Assembly (NCBI GenBank): GCA_964035775.1 | Contig: CAXIVS010000139.1 | Location: forward strand, 1-64,000 | DNA from: Osedax frankpressi | Lineage: Eukaryota; Annelida; Polychaeta; Sabellida; Siboglinidae | Reading direction: 5' to 3' | Length of the DNA stretch: 64,000 bases | Shown: positions 23,462 to 36,497 of the stretch, piece by piece | How the letters are laid out: every line of letters starts with the position of its first letter | Position numbering within the stretch: position 1 is the first letter of the stretch | The notes under the pieces: model-generated | Told to the model about the DNA's origin: nothing | The model's database searches: none | Seen by the model: the letters and a program-made list of their open reading frames with translations, nothing else | Translations under genes and position numbers: made by a program

Positions 23462-26068
23462 TTATGTACGATGTTTGTCAATATGCGTGGCGTATAGCAT
23501 CGATTAGATTCAACAATGTTAGTCTATGTACATTGATTTTAATACCAAATATGTCAGGCCTGCTGTGTCCGCTCTTATTATACCCGGGCAGTCGGTTTGC
23601 CAGTTGGATGCGCGTTAACCACTACACTACCCGCGCCTCCCGTAATGAATGTTCAAATATAGGAGCATGTAGTTTGCATGCTACACAAGTGCCTAATTCT
23701 TGTCGGAAATGGCACAACGTTTATATTCTTGTTCTCATTCACAGTCCACTGTACATGTCGCATACCACTCTTCGATGAGTTGTCAATGTCTTAAGCTTTC
23801 CAGTTGTGCCTATGCAAATAGAAGTTTGGGCAGTATATAATTTAACATTCGTTTTAATGACCTTCGCAAAAATATATACTCTCAACGACAGAAGTTCCGT
23901 TTAAATGTTGGCACTCTACTCTCGTCGATCTGTAACTCTAAAACGTGTTAATGGTGACGCCATGAGTGCTGTATGCAGTCTACGCAAATATGTATCTGAA
24001 GCATTAAATGCCATTCCAAACTGTTTATGAATACACGGAATGCTTGTACGCAACACAATGAAACAAAAGCTGTTGTTAAATCAAATACATGTCGTCGAAG
24101 TGTGTGAGGTGGGGTGATACAAGGTGTTCGTTCGCATACAGATTTACTCTGCAATGGGATAATATTTGTAGGGCTTTCGGTTTGTGTAGGTCAATACCAA
24201 TCGTTATATGGTGCGACTATTGCCTGTTAGTTGCTTTGTGGTTTCGTTTTCATATTGAACTTGCGAAAAGTCTGTCGATTCGTTTCAGGTCTTCCGATTT
24301 GATTCCGAAGTTTGAACGACAAAAAACTCTCAGAACACGACGCAAGAGAAGTGGTGCACCCCACGCAAGTCTAGTATATAATCGTGTAGTTGCCTGGGTA
24401 GTTTGGAAGAACCTTTGTTTTTTCGTATGGTACTTCGTCATGACTGTTATGCCTAGCTTTTGGCGTTACCTGTTTGTCGGCATAGCGCTCATGGTATGGA
24501 CAAGGACCTGGCCCATTGGCAGTTATCACTGTATCCGCACGCTATTGATTGCATGGCAATGGGCAATGCCTCAAAAGGAAGCCGATCTCCGTCACTACCT
24601 ACTTACAAGTATGCTTGCCGAGTAGTGTGTGTTTGCAATAACTATTCGTCTTAAACATCGATTGATCACTAAACTTGTTTCAGAAGAAGACAAACCAATT
24701 GTGTACTCGTGACTTACGTTACAACAAAGCGCCTGGCCTACGGTTGCATTTGCATGCTGCTCCCTAAGCATACTGTTTCCAGTCGAGATCAGAGCTTTGT
24801 GATTGGTGTAATGACAGACAGAGAACCAACTGTATTGAGTGGGTGTCTGTTTGCGTGCGAGAATGTGCGTGACATTCGCGAGATTGGTGCTCATGCTTAC
24901 CAATGTTAAGATAGTTTCCCCGGTGCGATCTCGGCCCCTTATACAAGTTTCGTTCCATGTGCCTTATTTTAGCATCATATTTTGACATTACTTATGTTGG
25001 AATCTAATAATTAATGTAGCCAAGTTGTCTGTGTGCAACAGAAGCTCGCTCACAGGGTGATGTGACTGGCATAGTTGGATGTTTTGCACTTGCTCCAGCC
25101 AATTTACTTCTTAATACAGTGAGAGCACATTCGATTGAATGCATACAACTGAGAGATATTGCGGCTAGACCCAAAAAGCACCACCTGGAGTGGTTACGAG
25201 GAAATTATTCGAAGTCTAAACCATCGACTTTATATCAGTTCCGATCAATCACATAGCGTGAAAACTAGCTACATCAATCGCCTAAGTAAAACGTTTTGTT
25301 TGTTTTCTCGTCTTTGTGAGAACTGTAACATTTAGACTAATGTCCACTCGCAATTGTTATTATACATGACATCTATGTCAAGCTATATTTGATTCTCCCG
25401 GTGATCGGCCTACATTTACAATTAAATAAAAAACGTTATACTGCACCTGCACAAAGTGGCTGTACTCGATAAACACAAGGTTTCACTCACTATCAAATGA
25501 CTGAACCGCGTCGTCAGTTTTCACCTAATCGCGCCCGGTCGTCCAGTAGTGCTGCCAGAAGTCGCCTGCTTTGGACCATGCGTCTCTGAACCTTCATCTG
25601 GCGAAGACACCTGAGAAAAAACACAATAAAAAGAGTGTTATAATATGTACGGTGACTAAAGACGTTGACACAACTAGACTCAATTATTACACATGCCCAC
25701 ATTCCTTCACCCCACTGCAATCAAAGGGGTAAATCCCACAGCGATGCGGTCGAGATTACATTAAAAACACTGGCATCTTTTTCCAGCATTCGGCTGCGCG
25801 GCGTGGTAATGGCGCGAAACCGGAAGGGACATCCCTACTGTGACGTCACGACAATACGGCAAACGCGCTATTTTCGTTCAGACAACGTCAGATTTCAAGA
25901 TGGCGGCGCCGTTGATATAGGCAAACTGGGGAGGGGGGACGCTTTCTTCCGACTACTCCATCTTTCTTTCAATGTCTGCCCTGGCACAGGTTCATGTTGT
26001 CATCATGTACACGCATAAGACTACAGTTTTATTATGGTCCAGCGGCCTGTGTGACATTCGGGTACTTT
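23462..26068 (+). repeat. Repeat copy 10 (2,607 bp), first of the later allele family
   Basis: Introduces many alleles absent from copies 1-9: ATGCTACAC, AGTATATAAT, GTTAATGG, CATTAAATG, GCCTAGC, TTGATCAC and the GCTTTGG allele near 25569. Private changes include GATAATATT near 24159, TCGATTCG near 24276 and TTCCGATC near 25239. Confidence 0.97.
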
Positions 26069-28676
26069 TTATGTACGATGTTTGTCAATATGCGTGGCGT
26101 ATAGCATCGATTAGATTCAACAATGTTAGTATATGTACATAGATTTTAATACCAAATATGTCAGGCCTGCTGTGTCCGCTCTTATTATACCCGGGCAGTC
26201 GGTTTGCCAGTTGGATGCGCGTTAACCACTACACTACCCGCGCCTCCCGTAATGAATGTTCAAATATAGGAGCATGTAGTTTGCATGCAACACAAGTGCC
26301 TAATTCTTGTCGGAAATGGCACAACGTTTATATTCTTGTTCTCATTCACAGTCCACTGTACATGTCGCATACCACTCTTCGATGAGTTGTCAATGTCTTA
26401 AGCTTTCCAGTTGTGCCTATGCAAATAGAAGTTTGGGCAGTATGTAATTTAACATTCGTTTTAATGACCTTCGCAAAAATATATACTCTCAACGACAGAA
26501 GTTCCGTTTAAATGTTGGCACTCTACTCTCGTCGATCTGTAACTCTAAAACGTGTTAGTGGTGACGCCATGAGTGCTGTATGCAGTCTACGCAAATATGT
26601 ATCTGAAGCAATAAATGCCATTCCAAACTGTTTATGAATACACGGAATGCTTGTACGCAACACAATGAAACAAAAGCTGTTGTTAAATCAAATACATGTC
26701 GTCGAAGTGTGTGAGGTGGGGTGATACAAGGTGTTCGTTCGCATACAGATTTACTCTGCAATGGGATACTATTTGTAGGGCTTTCGGTTTGTGTAGGTCA
26801 ATACCAATCGTTATATGGTGCGACTATTGCCTGTTAGTTGCTTTGTGGTTTCGTTTTCATATTGAACTTGCGAAAAGTCTGTCGTTTCGTTTCAGGTCTT
26901 CCGATTTGATTCCGAAGTTTGAACGACAAAAAACTCTCAGAACACGACGCAAGAGAAGTGGTGCACCCCACGCAAGTCTAGTATATAATCGTGTAGTTGC
27001 CTGGGTAGTTTGGAAGAACCTTTGTTTTTTCGTATGGTACTTCGTCATGACTGTTATGTCTAGCTTTTGGCGTTACCTGTTTGTCGGCATAGCGCTCATG
27101 GTATGGACAAGGACCTGGCCCATTGGCAGTTATCAGTGTATCCGCACGCTATTGATTGCATGGCAATGGGCAATGCCTCAAAAGGAAGCCGATCTCCGTC
27201 ACTACCTACTTACAAGTATGCTTGCCGAGTAGTGTGTGTTTGCAATAACTATTCGTCTTAATCATCGATTGATCACTAAACTTGTTTCAGAAGAAGACAA
27301 ACCAATTGTGTACTCGTGACTTACGTTACAACAAAGCGCCTGGCCTACGGTTGCATTTGCATGCTGCTCCCTAAGCATACTGTTTCCAGTCGAGATCAGA
27401 GCTTTGTGATTGGTGTAATGACAGACAGAGAACCAACTGTGTTGAGTGGGTGTCTGTTTGCGTGCGAGAATGTGCGTGACATTCGCAAGATTGGTGCTTA
27501 TGCTTACCAATGTTAAGATAGTTTCCCCGGTGCGATCTCGGCCCCTTATACAAGTTTCGTTCCATGTGCCTTATTTTAGCATCATATTTTGACATTACTT
27601 ATGTTGGAATCTAATAATTAATGTAGCCAAGTTGTCTGTGTGCAACAGAAGCTCGCTCACAGGGTGATGTGACTGGCATAGTTGGATGTTTTGCACTTGT
27701 TCCAGCCAATTTACTTCTTAATACAATGAGAGCACATTCGATTGAATGCATACAACTGAGAGATATTGCGGCTAGACCCAAAAAGCACCACCTGGAGTGG
27801 TTACGAGGAAATTATTCGAAGTCTAAACCATCGACTTTATATCAGTTCTGATCAATCACATAGCGTGAAAACTAGCTACATCAATCGCCTAAGTAAAACG
27901 TTTTGTTTGTTTTCTCGTCTTTGTGAGAACTGTAACATTTAGACTAATGTCCACTCGCAATTGTTATTATACATGACATCTATGTCAAGCTATATTTGAT
28001 TCTCCCGGTGATCGGCCTACATTTACAATTAAATAAAAAACGTTATACTGCACCTGCACAAAGTGGCTGTACTCGATAAACACAAGGTTTCACTCACTAT
28101 CAAATGACTGAGCCGCGTCGTCAGTTTTCACCTAATCGCGCCCGGTCGTCCAGTAATGCTGCCAGAAGTCGCCTGCTTTGGACCATGCGTCTCTGAACCT
28201 TCATCTGGCGAAGACACCTGAGAAAAAAACACAATAAAAAGAGTGTTATAATATGTACGGTGACTAAAGGCGTTGACACAACTAGACTCAATTATTACAC
28301 ATGCCCACATTCCTTCACCCCACTGCAATCAAAGGGGTAAATCCCACAGCGATGCGGTCGAGATTACATTAAAAACACTGGCATCTTTTTCCAGCATTCG
28401 GCTGCGCGGCGTGGTAATGGCGCGAAACCGGAAGGGACATCCCTACTGTGACGTCACGACAATACGGCAAACGCGCTATTTTCGTTCAGACAACGTCAGA
28501 TTTCAAGATGGCGGCGCCGTTGATATAGGCAAACTGGGGAGGGGGGACGCTTTCTTCCGACTACTCCATCTTTCTTTCAATGTCTGCCCTGGCACAGGTT
28601 CATGTTGTCATCATGTACACGCATAAGACTACAGTTTTATCATGGTCCAGCGGCCTGTTTGACATTCGGGTACTTT
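26069..28676 (+). repeat. Repeat copy 11 (2,608 bp)
   Basis: One extra A lies in the A-run near 28222, that is, in the minus-strand polypyrimidine tract. It shares TTAATCATCG (near 27258), GTGTTGAGTG and ACTTGTTCC with copy 12. Near 26130-26142 private changes close the 137-codon frame. Confidence 0.97.
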
Positions 28677-31283
28677 TTATGTACGATGTTTGTCAATATG
28701 CGTGGCGTATAGCATCGATTAGATTCAACAATGTTAGTCTATGTACATTGATTTTAATACCAAATATGTCAGGCCTGCTGTGTCCGCTCTTATTATACCC
28801 GGGCAGTCGGTTTGCCAGTTGGATGCGCGTTAACCACTACACTACCCGCGCCTCCCGTAATGAATGTTCAAATATAGGAGCATGTAGTTTGCATGCAACA
28901 CAAGTGCCTAATTCTTGTCGGAAATGGCACAACGTTTATATTCTTGTTCTCATTCACAGTCCACTGTACATGTCGCATACCACTCTTCGATGAGTTGTCA
29001 ATGTCTTAAGCTTTCCAGTTGTGCCTATGCAAATAGAAGTTTGGGCAGTATGTAATTTAACATTCGTTTTAATGACCTTCGCAAAAATATATACTCTCAA
29101 CGACAGAAGTTCCGTTTAAATGTTGGCACTCTACTCTCGTCGATCTGTAACTCTAAAACGTGTTAGTGGTGACGCCATGAGTGCTGTATGCAGTCTACGC
29201 AAATATGTATCTGAAGCAATAAATGGCATTCCAAACTGTTTATGAATACACGGAATGCTTGTACGCAACACAATGAAACAAAAGCTGTTGTTAAATCAAA
29301 TACATGTCGTCGAAGTGTGTGAGGTGGGGTGATACAAGGTGTTCGTTCGCATACAGATTTACTCTGCAATGGGATACTATTTGTAGGGCTTTCGGTTTGT
29401 GTAGGTCAATACCAATCGTTATATGGTGCGACTATTGCCTGTTAGTTGCTTTGTGGTTTCGTTTTCATATTGAACTTGCGAAAAGTCTGTCGTTTCGTTT
29501 CAGGTCTTCCGATTTGATTCCGAAGTTTGAACGACAAAAAACTCTCAGAACACGACGCAAGAGAAGTGGTGCACCCCACGCAAGTCTAGTATATAATCGT
29601 GTAGTTGCCTGGGTAGTTTGGAAGAACCTTTGTTTTTTCGTATGGTACTTCGTCATGACTGTTATGTCTAGCTTTTGGCGTTACCTGTTTGTCGGCATAG
29701 CGCTCATGGTATGGACAAGGACCTGGCCCATTGGCAGTTATCAGTGTATCCGCACGCTATTGATTGCATGGCAATGGGCAATGCCTCAAAAGGAAGCCGA
29801 TCTCCGTCACTACCTACTTACAAGTATGCTTGCCGAGTAGTGTGTGTTTGCAATAACTATTCGTCTTAATCATCGATTGATCACTAAACTTGTTTCAGAA
29901 GAAGACAAACCAATTGTGTACTCGTGACTTACGTTACAACAAAGCGCCTGGCCTACGGATGCATTTGCATGCTGCTCCCTAAGCATACTGTTTCCAGTCG
30001 AGATCAGAGCTTTGTGATTGGTGTAATGACAGACAGAGAACCAACTGTGTTGAGTGGGTGTCTGTTTGCGTGCGAGAATGTGCGTGACATTCGCAAGATT
30101 GGTGCTTATGCTTACCAATGTTAAGATAGTTTCCCCGGTGCGATCTCGGCCCCTTATACAAGTTTCGTTCCATGTGCCTTATTTTAGCATCATATTTTGA
30201 CATTACTTATGTTGGAATATAATAATTAATGTAGCCAAGTTGTCTGTGTGCAACAGAAGTTCGCTCACAGGGTGATGTGACTGGCATAGTTGGATGTTTT
30301 GCACTTGTTCCAGCCAATTTACTTCTTAATACAATGAGAGCACATTCGATTGAATGCATACAACTGAGAGATATTGCGGCTAGACCCAAAAAGCACCACC
30401 TGGAGTGGTTACGAGGAAATTATTCGAAGTCTAAACCATCGACTTTATATCAGTTCTGATCAATCACATAGCGTGAAAACTAGCTACATCAATCGCCTAA
30501 GTAAAACGTTTTGTTTGTTTTCTCGTCTTTGTGAGAACTGTAACATTTAGACTAATGTCCACTCGCAATTGTTATTATACATGACATCTATGTCAAGCTA
30601 TATTTGATTCTCCCGGTGATCGGCCTACATTTACAATTAAATAAAAAACGTTATACTGCACCTGCACAAAGTGGCTGTACTCGATAAACACAAGGTTTCA
30701 CTCACTATCAAATGACTGAGCCGCGTCGTCAGTTTTCACCTAATCGCGCCCGGTCGTCCAGTAATGCTGCCAGAAGTCGCCTGCTTTGGACCATGCGTCT
30801 CTGAACCTTCATCTGGCGAAGACACCTGAGAAAAAACACAATAAAAAGAGTGTTATAATATGTACGGTGACTAAAGGCGTTGACACAACTAGACTCAATT
30901 ATTACACATGCCCACATTCCTTCACCCCACTGCAATCAAAGGGGTAAATCCCACAGCGATGCGGTCGAGATTACATTAAAAACACTGGCATCTTTTTCCA
31001 GCATTCGGCTGCGCGGCGTGGTAATGGCGCGAAACCGGAAGGGACATCCCTACTGTGACGTCACGACAATACGGCAAACGCGCTATTTTCGTTCAGACAA
31101 CGTCAGATTTCAAGATGGCGGCGCCGTTGATATAGGCAAACTGGGGAGGGGGGACGCTTTCTTCCGACTACTCCATCTTTCTTTCAATGTCTGCCCTGGC
31201 ACAGGTTCATGTTGTCATCATGTACACGCATAAGACTACAGTTTTATCATGGTCCAGCGGCCTGTTTGACATTCGGGTACTTT
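28677..31283 (+). repeat. Repeat copy 12 (2,607 bp)
   Basis: Sister of copy 11 by shared variants. Private variants are AAATGGCATT near 29222, ACGGATGC near 29957, GGAATATAAT near 30215 and AAGTTCGC near 30258. Confidence 0.97.
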
Positions 31284-33890
31284 TTATGTACGATGTTTGT
31301 CAATATGCGTGGCGTATAGCATCGATTAGATTCAACAATGTTAGTCTATGTACATTGATTTTAATACCAAATATGTCAGGCCTGCTGTGTCCGCTCTTAT
31401 TATACCCGGGCAGTCGGTTTGCCAGTTGGATGCGCGTTAACCACTACACTACCCGCGCCTCCCGTAATGAATGTTCAAATATAGGAGCATGTAGTTTGCA
31501 TGCTACACAAGTGCCTAATTCTTGTCGGAAATGGCACAACGTTTATATTCTTGTTCTCATTCACAGTCCACTGTACATGTCGCATACCACTCTTCGATGA
31601 GTTGTCAATGTCTTAAGCTTTCCAGTTGTGCCTATGCAAATAGAAGTTTGGGCAGTATGTAATTTAACATTCGTTTTAATGACCTTCGCAAAAATATATA
31701 CTCTCAACGACAGAAGTTCCGTTTAAATGTTGGCACTCTACTCTCGTCGATCTGTAACCCTAAAACGTGTTAATGGTGACGCCATGAGTGCTGTATGCAG
31801 TCTACGCAAATATGTATCTGAAGCATTAAATGCCATTCCAAACTGTTTATGAATACACGGAATGCTTGTACGCAACACAATGAAACAAAAGCTGTTGTTA
31901 AATCAAATACATGTCGTCGAAGTGTGTGAGGTGGGGTGATACAAGGTGTTCGTTCGCATACAGATTTACTCTGCAATGGGATACTATTTGTAGGGCTTTC
32001 GGTTTGTGTAGGTCAATACCAATCGTTATATGGTGCGACTATTGCCTGTTAGTTGCTTTGTGGTTTCGTTTTCATATTGAACTTGCGAAAAGTCTGTCGT
32101 TTCGTTTCAGGTCTTCCGATTTGATTCCGAAGTTTGAACGACAAAAAACTCTCAGAACACGACGCAAGAGAAGTGGTGCACCCCACGCAAGTCTAGTATA
32201 TAATCGTGTAGTTGCCTGGGTAGTTTGGAAGAACCTTTGTTTTTTCGTATGGTACTTCGTCATGACTGTTATGCCTAGCTTTTGGCGTTACCTGTTTGTC
32301 GGCATAGCGCTCATGGTATGGACAAGGACCTGGCCCATTGGCAGTTATCACTGTATCCGCACGCTATTGATTGCATGGCAATGGGCAATGCCTCAAAAGG
32401 AAGCCGATCTCCGTCACTACCTACTTACAAGTATGCTTGCCGAGTAGTGTGTGTTTGCAATAACTATTCGTCTTAAACATCGATTGATCACTAAGCTTGT
32501 TTCAGAAGAAGACAAACCAATTGTGTACTCGTGACTTACGTTACAACAAAGCGCCTGGCCTACGGTTGCATTTGCATGCTGCTCCCTAAGCATACTGTTT
32601 CCAGTCGAGATCAGAGCTTTGTGATTGGTGTAATGACAGACAAAGAACCAACTGTATTGAGTGGGTGTCTGTTTGCGTGCGAGAATGTGCGTGACATTCG
32701 CAAGATTGGTGCTTATGCTTACCAATGTTAAGATAGTTTCCCCGGTGCGATCTCGGCCCCTTATACAAGTTTCGTTCCATGTGCCTTATTTTAGCATCAT
32801 ATTTTGACATTACTTACGTTGGAATCTAATAATTAATGTAGCCAAGTTGTCTGTGTGCAACAGAAGCTCGTTCCCAGGGTGATGTGACTGGCATAGTTGG
32901 ATGTTTTGCACTTGCTCCAGCCAATTTACTTCTTAATACAATGAGAGCACATTCGATTGAATGCATACAACTGAGAGATATTGCGGCTAGACCCAAAAAG
33001 CACCACCTGGAGTGGTTACGAGGAAATTATTCGAAGTCTAAACCATCGACTTTATATCAGTTCTGATCAATCACATAGCGTGAAAACTAGCTACATCAAT
33101 CGCCTAAGTAAAACGTTTTGTTTGTTTTCTCGTCTTTGTGAGAACTGTAACATTTAGACTAATGTCCACTCGCAATTGTTATTATACATGACATCTATGT
33201 CAAGCTATATTTGATTCTCCCGGTGATCGGCCTACATTTACAATTAAATAAAAAACGTTATACTGCACCTGCACAAAGTGGCTGTACTCGATAAACACAA
33301 GGTTTCACTCACTATCAAATGACTGAGCCGCGTCGTCAGTTTTCACCTAATCGCGCCCGGTCGTCCAGTAATGCTGCCAGAAGTCGCCTGCTTTGGACCA
33401 TGCGTCTCTGAACCTTCATCTGGCGAAGACACCTGAGAAAAAACACAATAAAAAGAGTGTTATAATATGTACGGTGACTAAAGGCGTTGACACAACTAGA
33501 CTCAATTATTACACATGCCCACATTCCTTCACCCCACTGCAATCAAAGGGGTAAATCCCACAGCGATGCGGTCGAGATTACATTAAAAACACTGGCATCT
33601 TTTTCCAGCATTCGGCTGCGCGGCGTGGTAATGGCGCGAAACCGGAAGGGACATCCCTACTGTGACGTCACGACAATACGGCAAACGCGCTATTTTCGTT
33701 CAGACAACGTCAGATTTCAAGATGGCGGCGCCGTTGATATAGGCAAACTGGGGAGGGGGGACGCTTTCTTCCGACTACTCCATCTTTCTTTCAATGTCTG
33801 CCCTGGCACAGGTTCATGTTGTCATCATGTACACGCATAAGACTACAGTTTTATCATGGTCCAGCGGCCTGTTTGACATTCGGGTACTTT
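31284..33890 (+). repeat. Repeat copy 13 (2,607 bp)
   Basis: Shares with copy 14 only: GTAACCCTAA near 31755, GACAAAGAACC near 32639, CTTACGTTGG near 32814 and CTCGTTCCC near 32867. It also has CACTAAGCTT near 32490. Confidence 0.97.
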
Positions 33891-36497
33891 TTATGTACGA
33901 TGTTTGTCAATATGCGTGGCGTATAGCATCGATTAGATTCAACAATGTTAGTCTATGTACATTGATTTTAATACCAAATATGTCAGGCCTGCTGTGTCCG
34001 CTCTTATTATACCCGGGCAGTCGGTTTGCCAGTTGGATGCGCGTTAACCACTACACTACCCGCGCCTCCCGTAATGAATGTTCAAATATAGGAGCATGTA
34101 GTTTGCATGCTACACAAGTGCCTAATTCTTGTCGGAAATGGCACAACGTTTATATTCTTGTTCTCATTCACAGTCCACTGTACATGTCGCATACCACTCT
34201 TCGATGAGTTGTCAATGTCTTAAGCTTTCCAGTTGTGCCTATGCAAATAGAAGTTTGGGCAGTATGTAATTTAACATTCGTTTTAATGACCTTCGCAAAA
34301 ATATATACTCTCAACGACAGAAGTTCCGTTTAAATGTTGGCACTCTACTCTCGTCGATCTGTAACCCTAAAACGTGTTAATGGTGACGCCATGAGTGCTG
34401 TATGCAGTCTACGCAAATATGTATCTGAAGCATTAAATGCCATTCCAAACTGTTTATGAATACACGGAATGCTTGTACGCAACACAATGAAACAAAAGCT
34501 GTTGTTAAATCAAATACATGTCGTCGAAGTGTGTGAGGTGGGGTGATACAAGGTGTTCGTTCGCATACAGATTTACTCTGCAATGGGATACTATTTGTAG
34601 GGCTTTCGGTTTGTGTAGGTCAATACCAATCGTTATATGGTGCGACTATTGCCTGTTAGTTGCTTTGTGGTTTCGTTTTCATATTGAACTTGCGAAAAGT
34701 CTGTCGTTTCGTTTCAGGTCTTCCGATTTGATTCCGAAGTTTGAACGACAAAAAACTCTCAGAACACGACGCAAGAGAAGTGGTGCACCCCACGCAAGTC
34801 TAGTATATAATCGTGTAGTTGCCTGGGTAGTTTGGAAGAACCTTTGTTTTTTCGTATGGTACTTCGTCATGACTGTTATGCCTAGCTTTTGGCGTTACCT
34901 GTTTGTCGGCATAGCGCTCATGGTATGGACAAGGACCTGGCCCATTGGCAGTTATCACTGTATCCGCACGCTATTGATTGCATGGCAATGGGCAATGCCT
35001 CAAAAGGAAGCCGATCTCCGTCACTACCTACTTACAAGTATGCTTGCCGAGTAGTGTGTGTTTGCAATAACTATTCGTCTTAAACATCGATTGATCACTA
35101 AGCTTGTTTCAGAAGAAGACAAACCAATTGTGTACTCGTGACTTACGTTAAAACAAAGCGCCTGGCCTACGGTTGCATTTGCATGCTGCTCCCTAAGCAT
35201 ACTGTTTCCAGTCGAGATCAGAGCTTTGTGATTGGTGTAATGACAGACAAAGAACCAACTGTATTGAGTGGGTGTCTGTTTGCGTGCGAGAATGTGCGTG
35301 ACATTCGCAAGATTGGTGCTTATGCTTACCAATGTTAAGATAGTTTCCCCGGTGCGATCTCGGCCCCTTATACAAGTTTCGTTCCATGTGCCTTATTTTA
35401 GCATCATATTTTGACATTACTTACGTTGGAATCTAATAATTAATGTAGCCAAGTTGTCTGTGTGCAACAGAAGCTCGTTCCCAGGGTGATGTGACTGGCA
35501 TAGTTGGATGTTTTGCACTTGCTCCAGCCAATTTACTTCTTAATACAATGAGAGCACATTCGATTGAATGCATACAACTGACAGATATTGCGGCTAGACC
35601 CAAAAAGCACCACCTGGAGTGGTTACGAGGAAATGATTCGAAGTCTAAACCATCGTCTTTATATCAGTTCTGATCAATCACATAGCGTGAAAACTAGCTA
35701 CATCAATCGCCTAAGTAAAACGTTTTGTTTGTTTTCTCGTCTTTGTGAGAACTGTAACATTTAGACTAATGTCCACTCGCAATTGTTATTATACATGACA
35801 TCTATGTCAAGCTATATTTGATTCTCCCGGTGATCGGCCTACATTTACAATTAAATAAAAAACGTTATACTGCACCTGCACAAAGTGGCTGTACTCGATA
35901 AACACAAGGTTTCACTCACTATCAAATGACTGAGCCGCGTCGTCAGTTTTCACCTAATCGCGCCCGGTCGTCCAGTAATGCTGCCAGAAGTCGCCTGCTT
36001 TGGACCATGCGTCTCTGAACCTTCATCTGGCGAAGACACCTGAGAAAAAACACAATGAAAAGAGTGTTATAATATGTACGGTGACAAAAGGCGTTGACAC
36101 AACTAGACTCAATTATTACACATGCCCACATTCCTTCACCCCACTGCAATCAAAGGGGTAAATCCCACAGCGATGCGGTCGAGATTACATTAAAAACACT
36201 GGCATCTTTTTCCAGCATTCGGCTGCGCGGCGTGGTAATGGCGCGAAACCGGAAGGGACATCCCTACTGTGACGTCACGACAATACGGCAAACGCGCTAT
36301 TTTCGTTCAGACAACGTCAGATTTCAAGATGGCGGCGCCGTTGATATAGGCAAACTGGGGAGGGGGGACGCTTTCTTCCGACTACTCCATCTTTCTTTCA
36401 ATGTCTGCCCTGGCACAGGTTCATGTTGTCATCATGTACACGCATAAGACTACAGTTTTATCATGGTCCAGCGGCCTGTTTGACATTCGGGTACTTT
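33891..36497 (+). repeat. Repeat copy 14 (2,607 bp)
   Basis: Sister of copy 13 up to about 35480. Private variants are GTTAAAACAAAG near 35147, GGAAATGATTCG near 35630, CAATGAAAAG near 36053 and GTGACAAAAGG near 36081. Confidence 0.97.
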
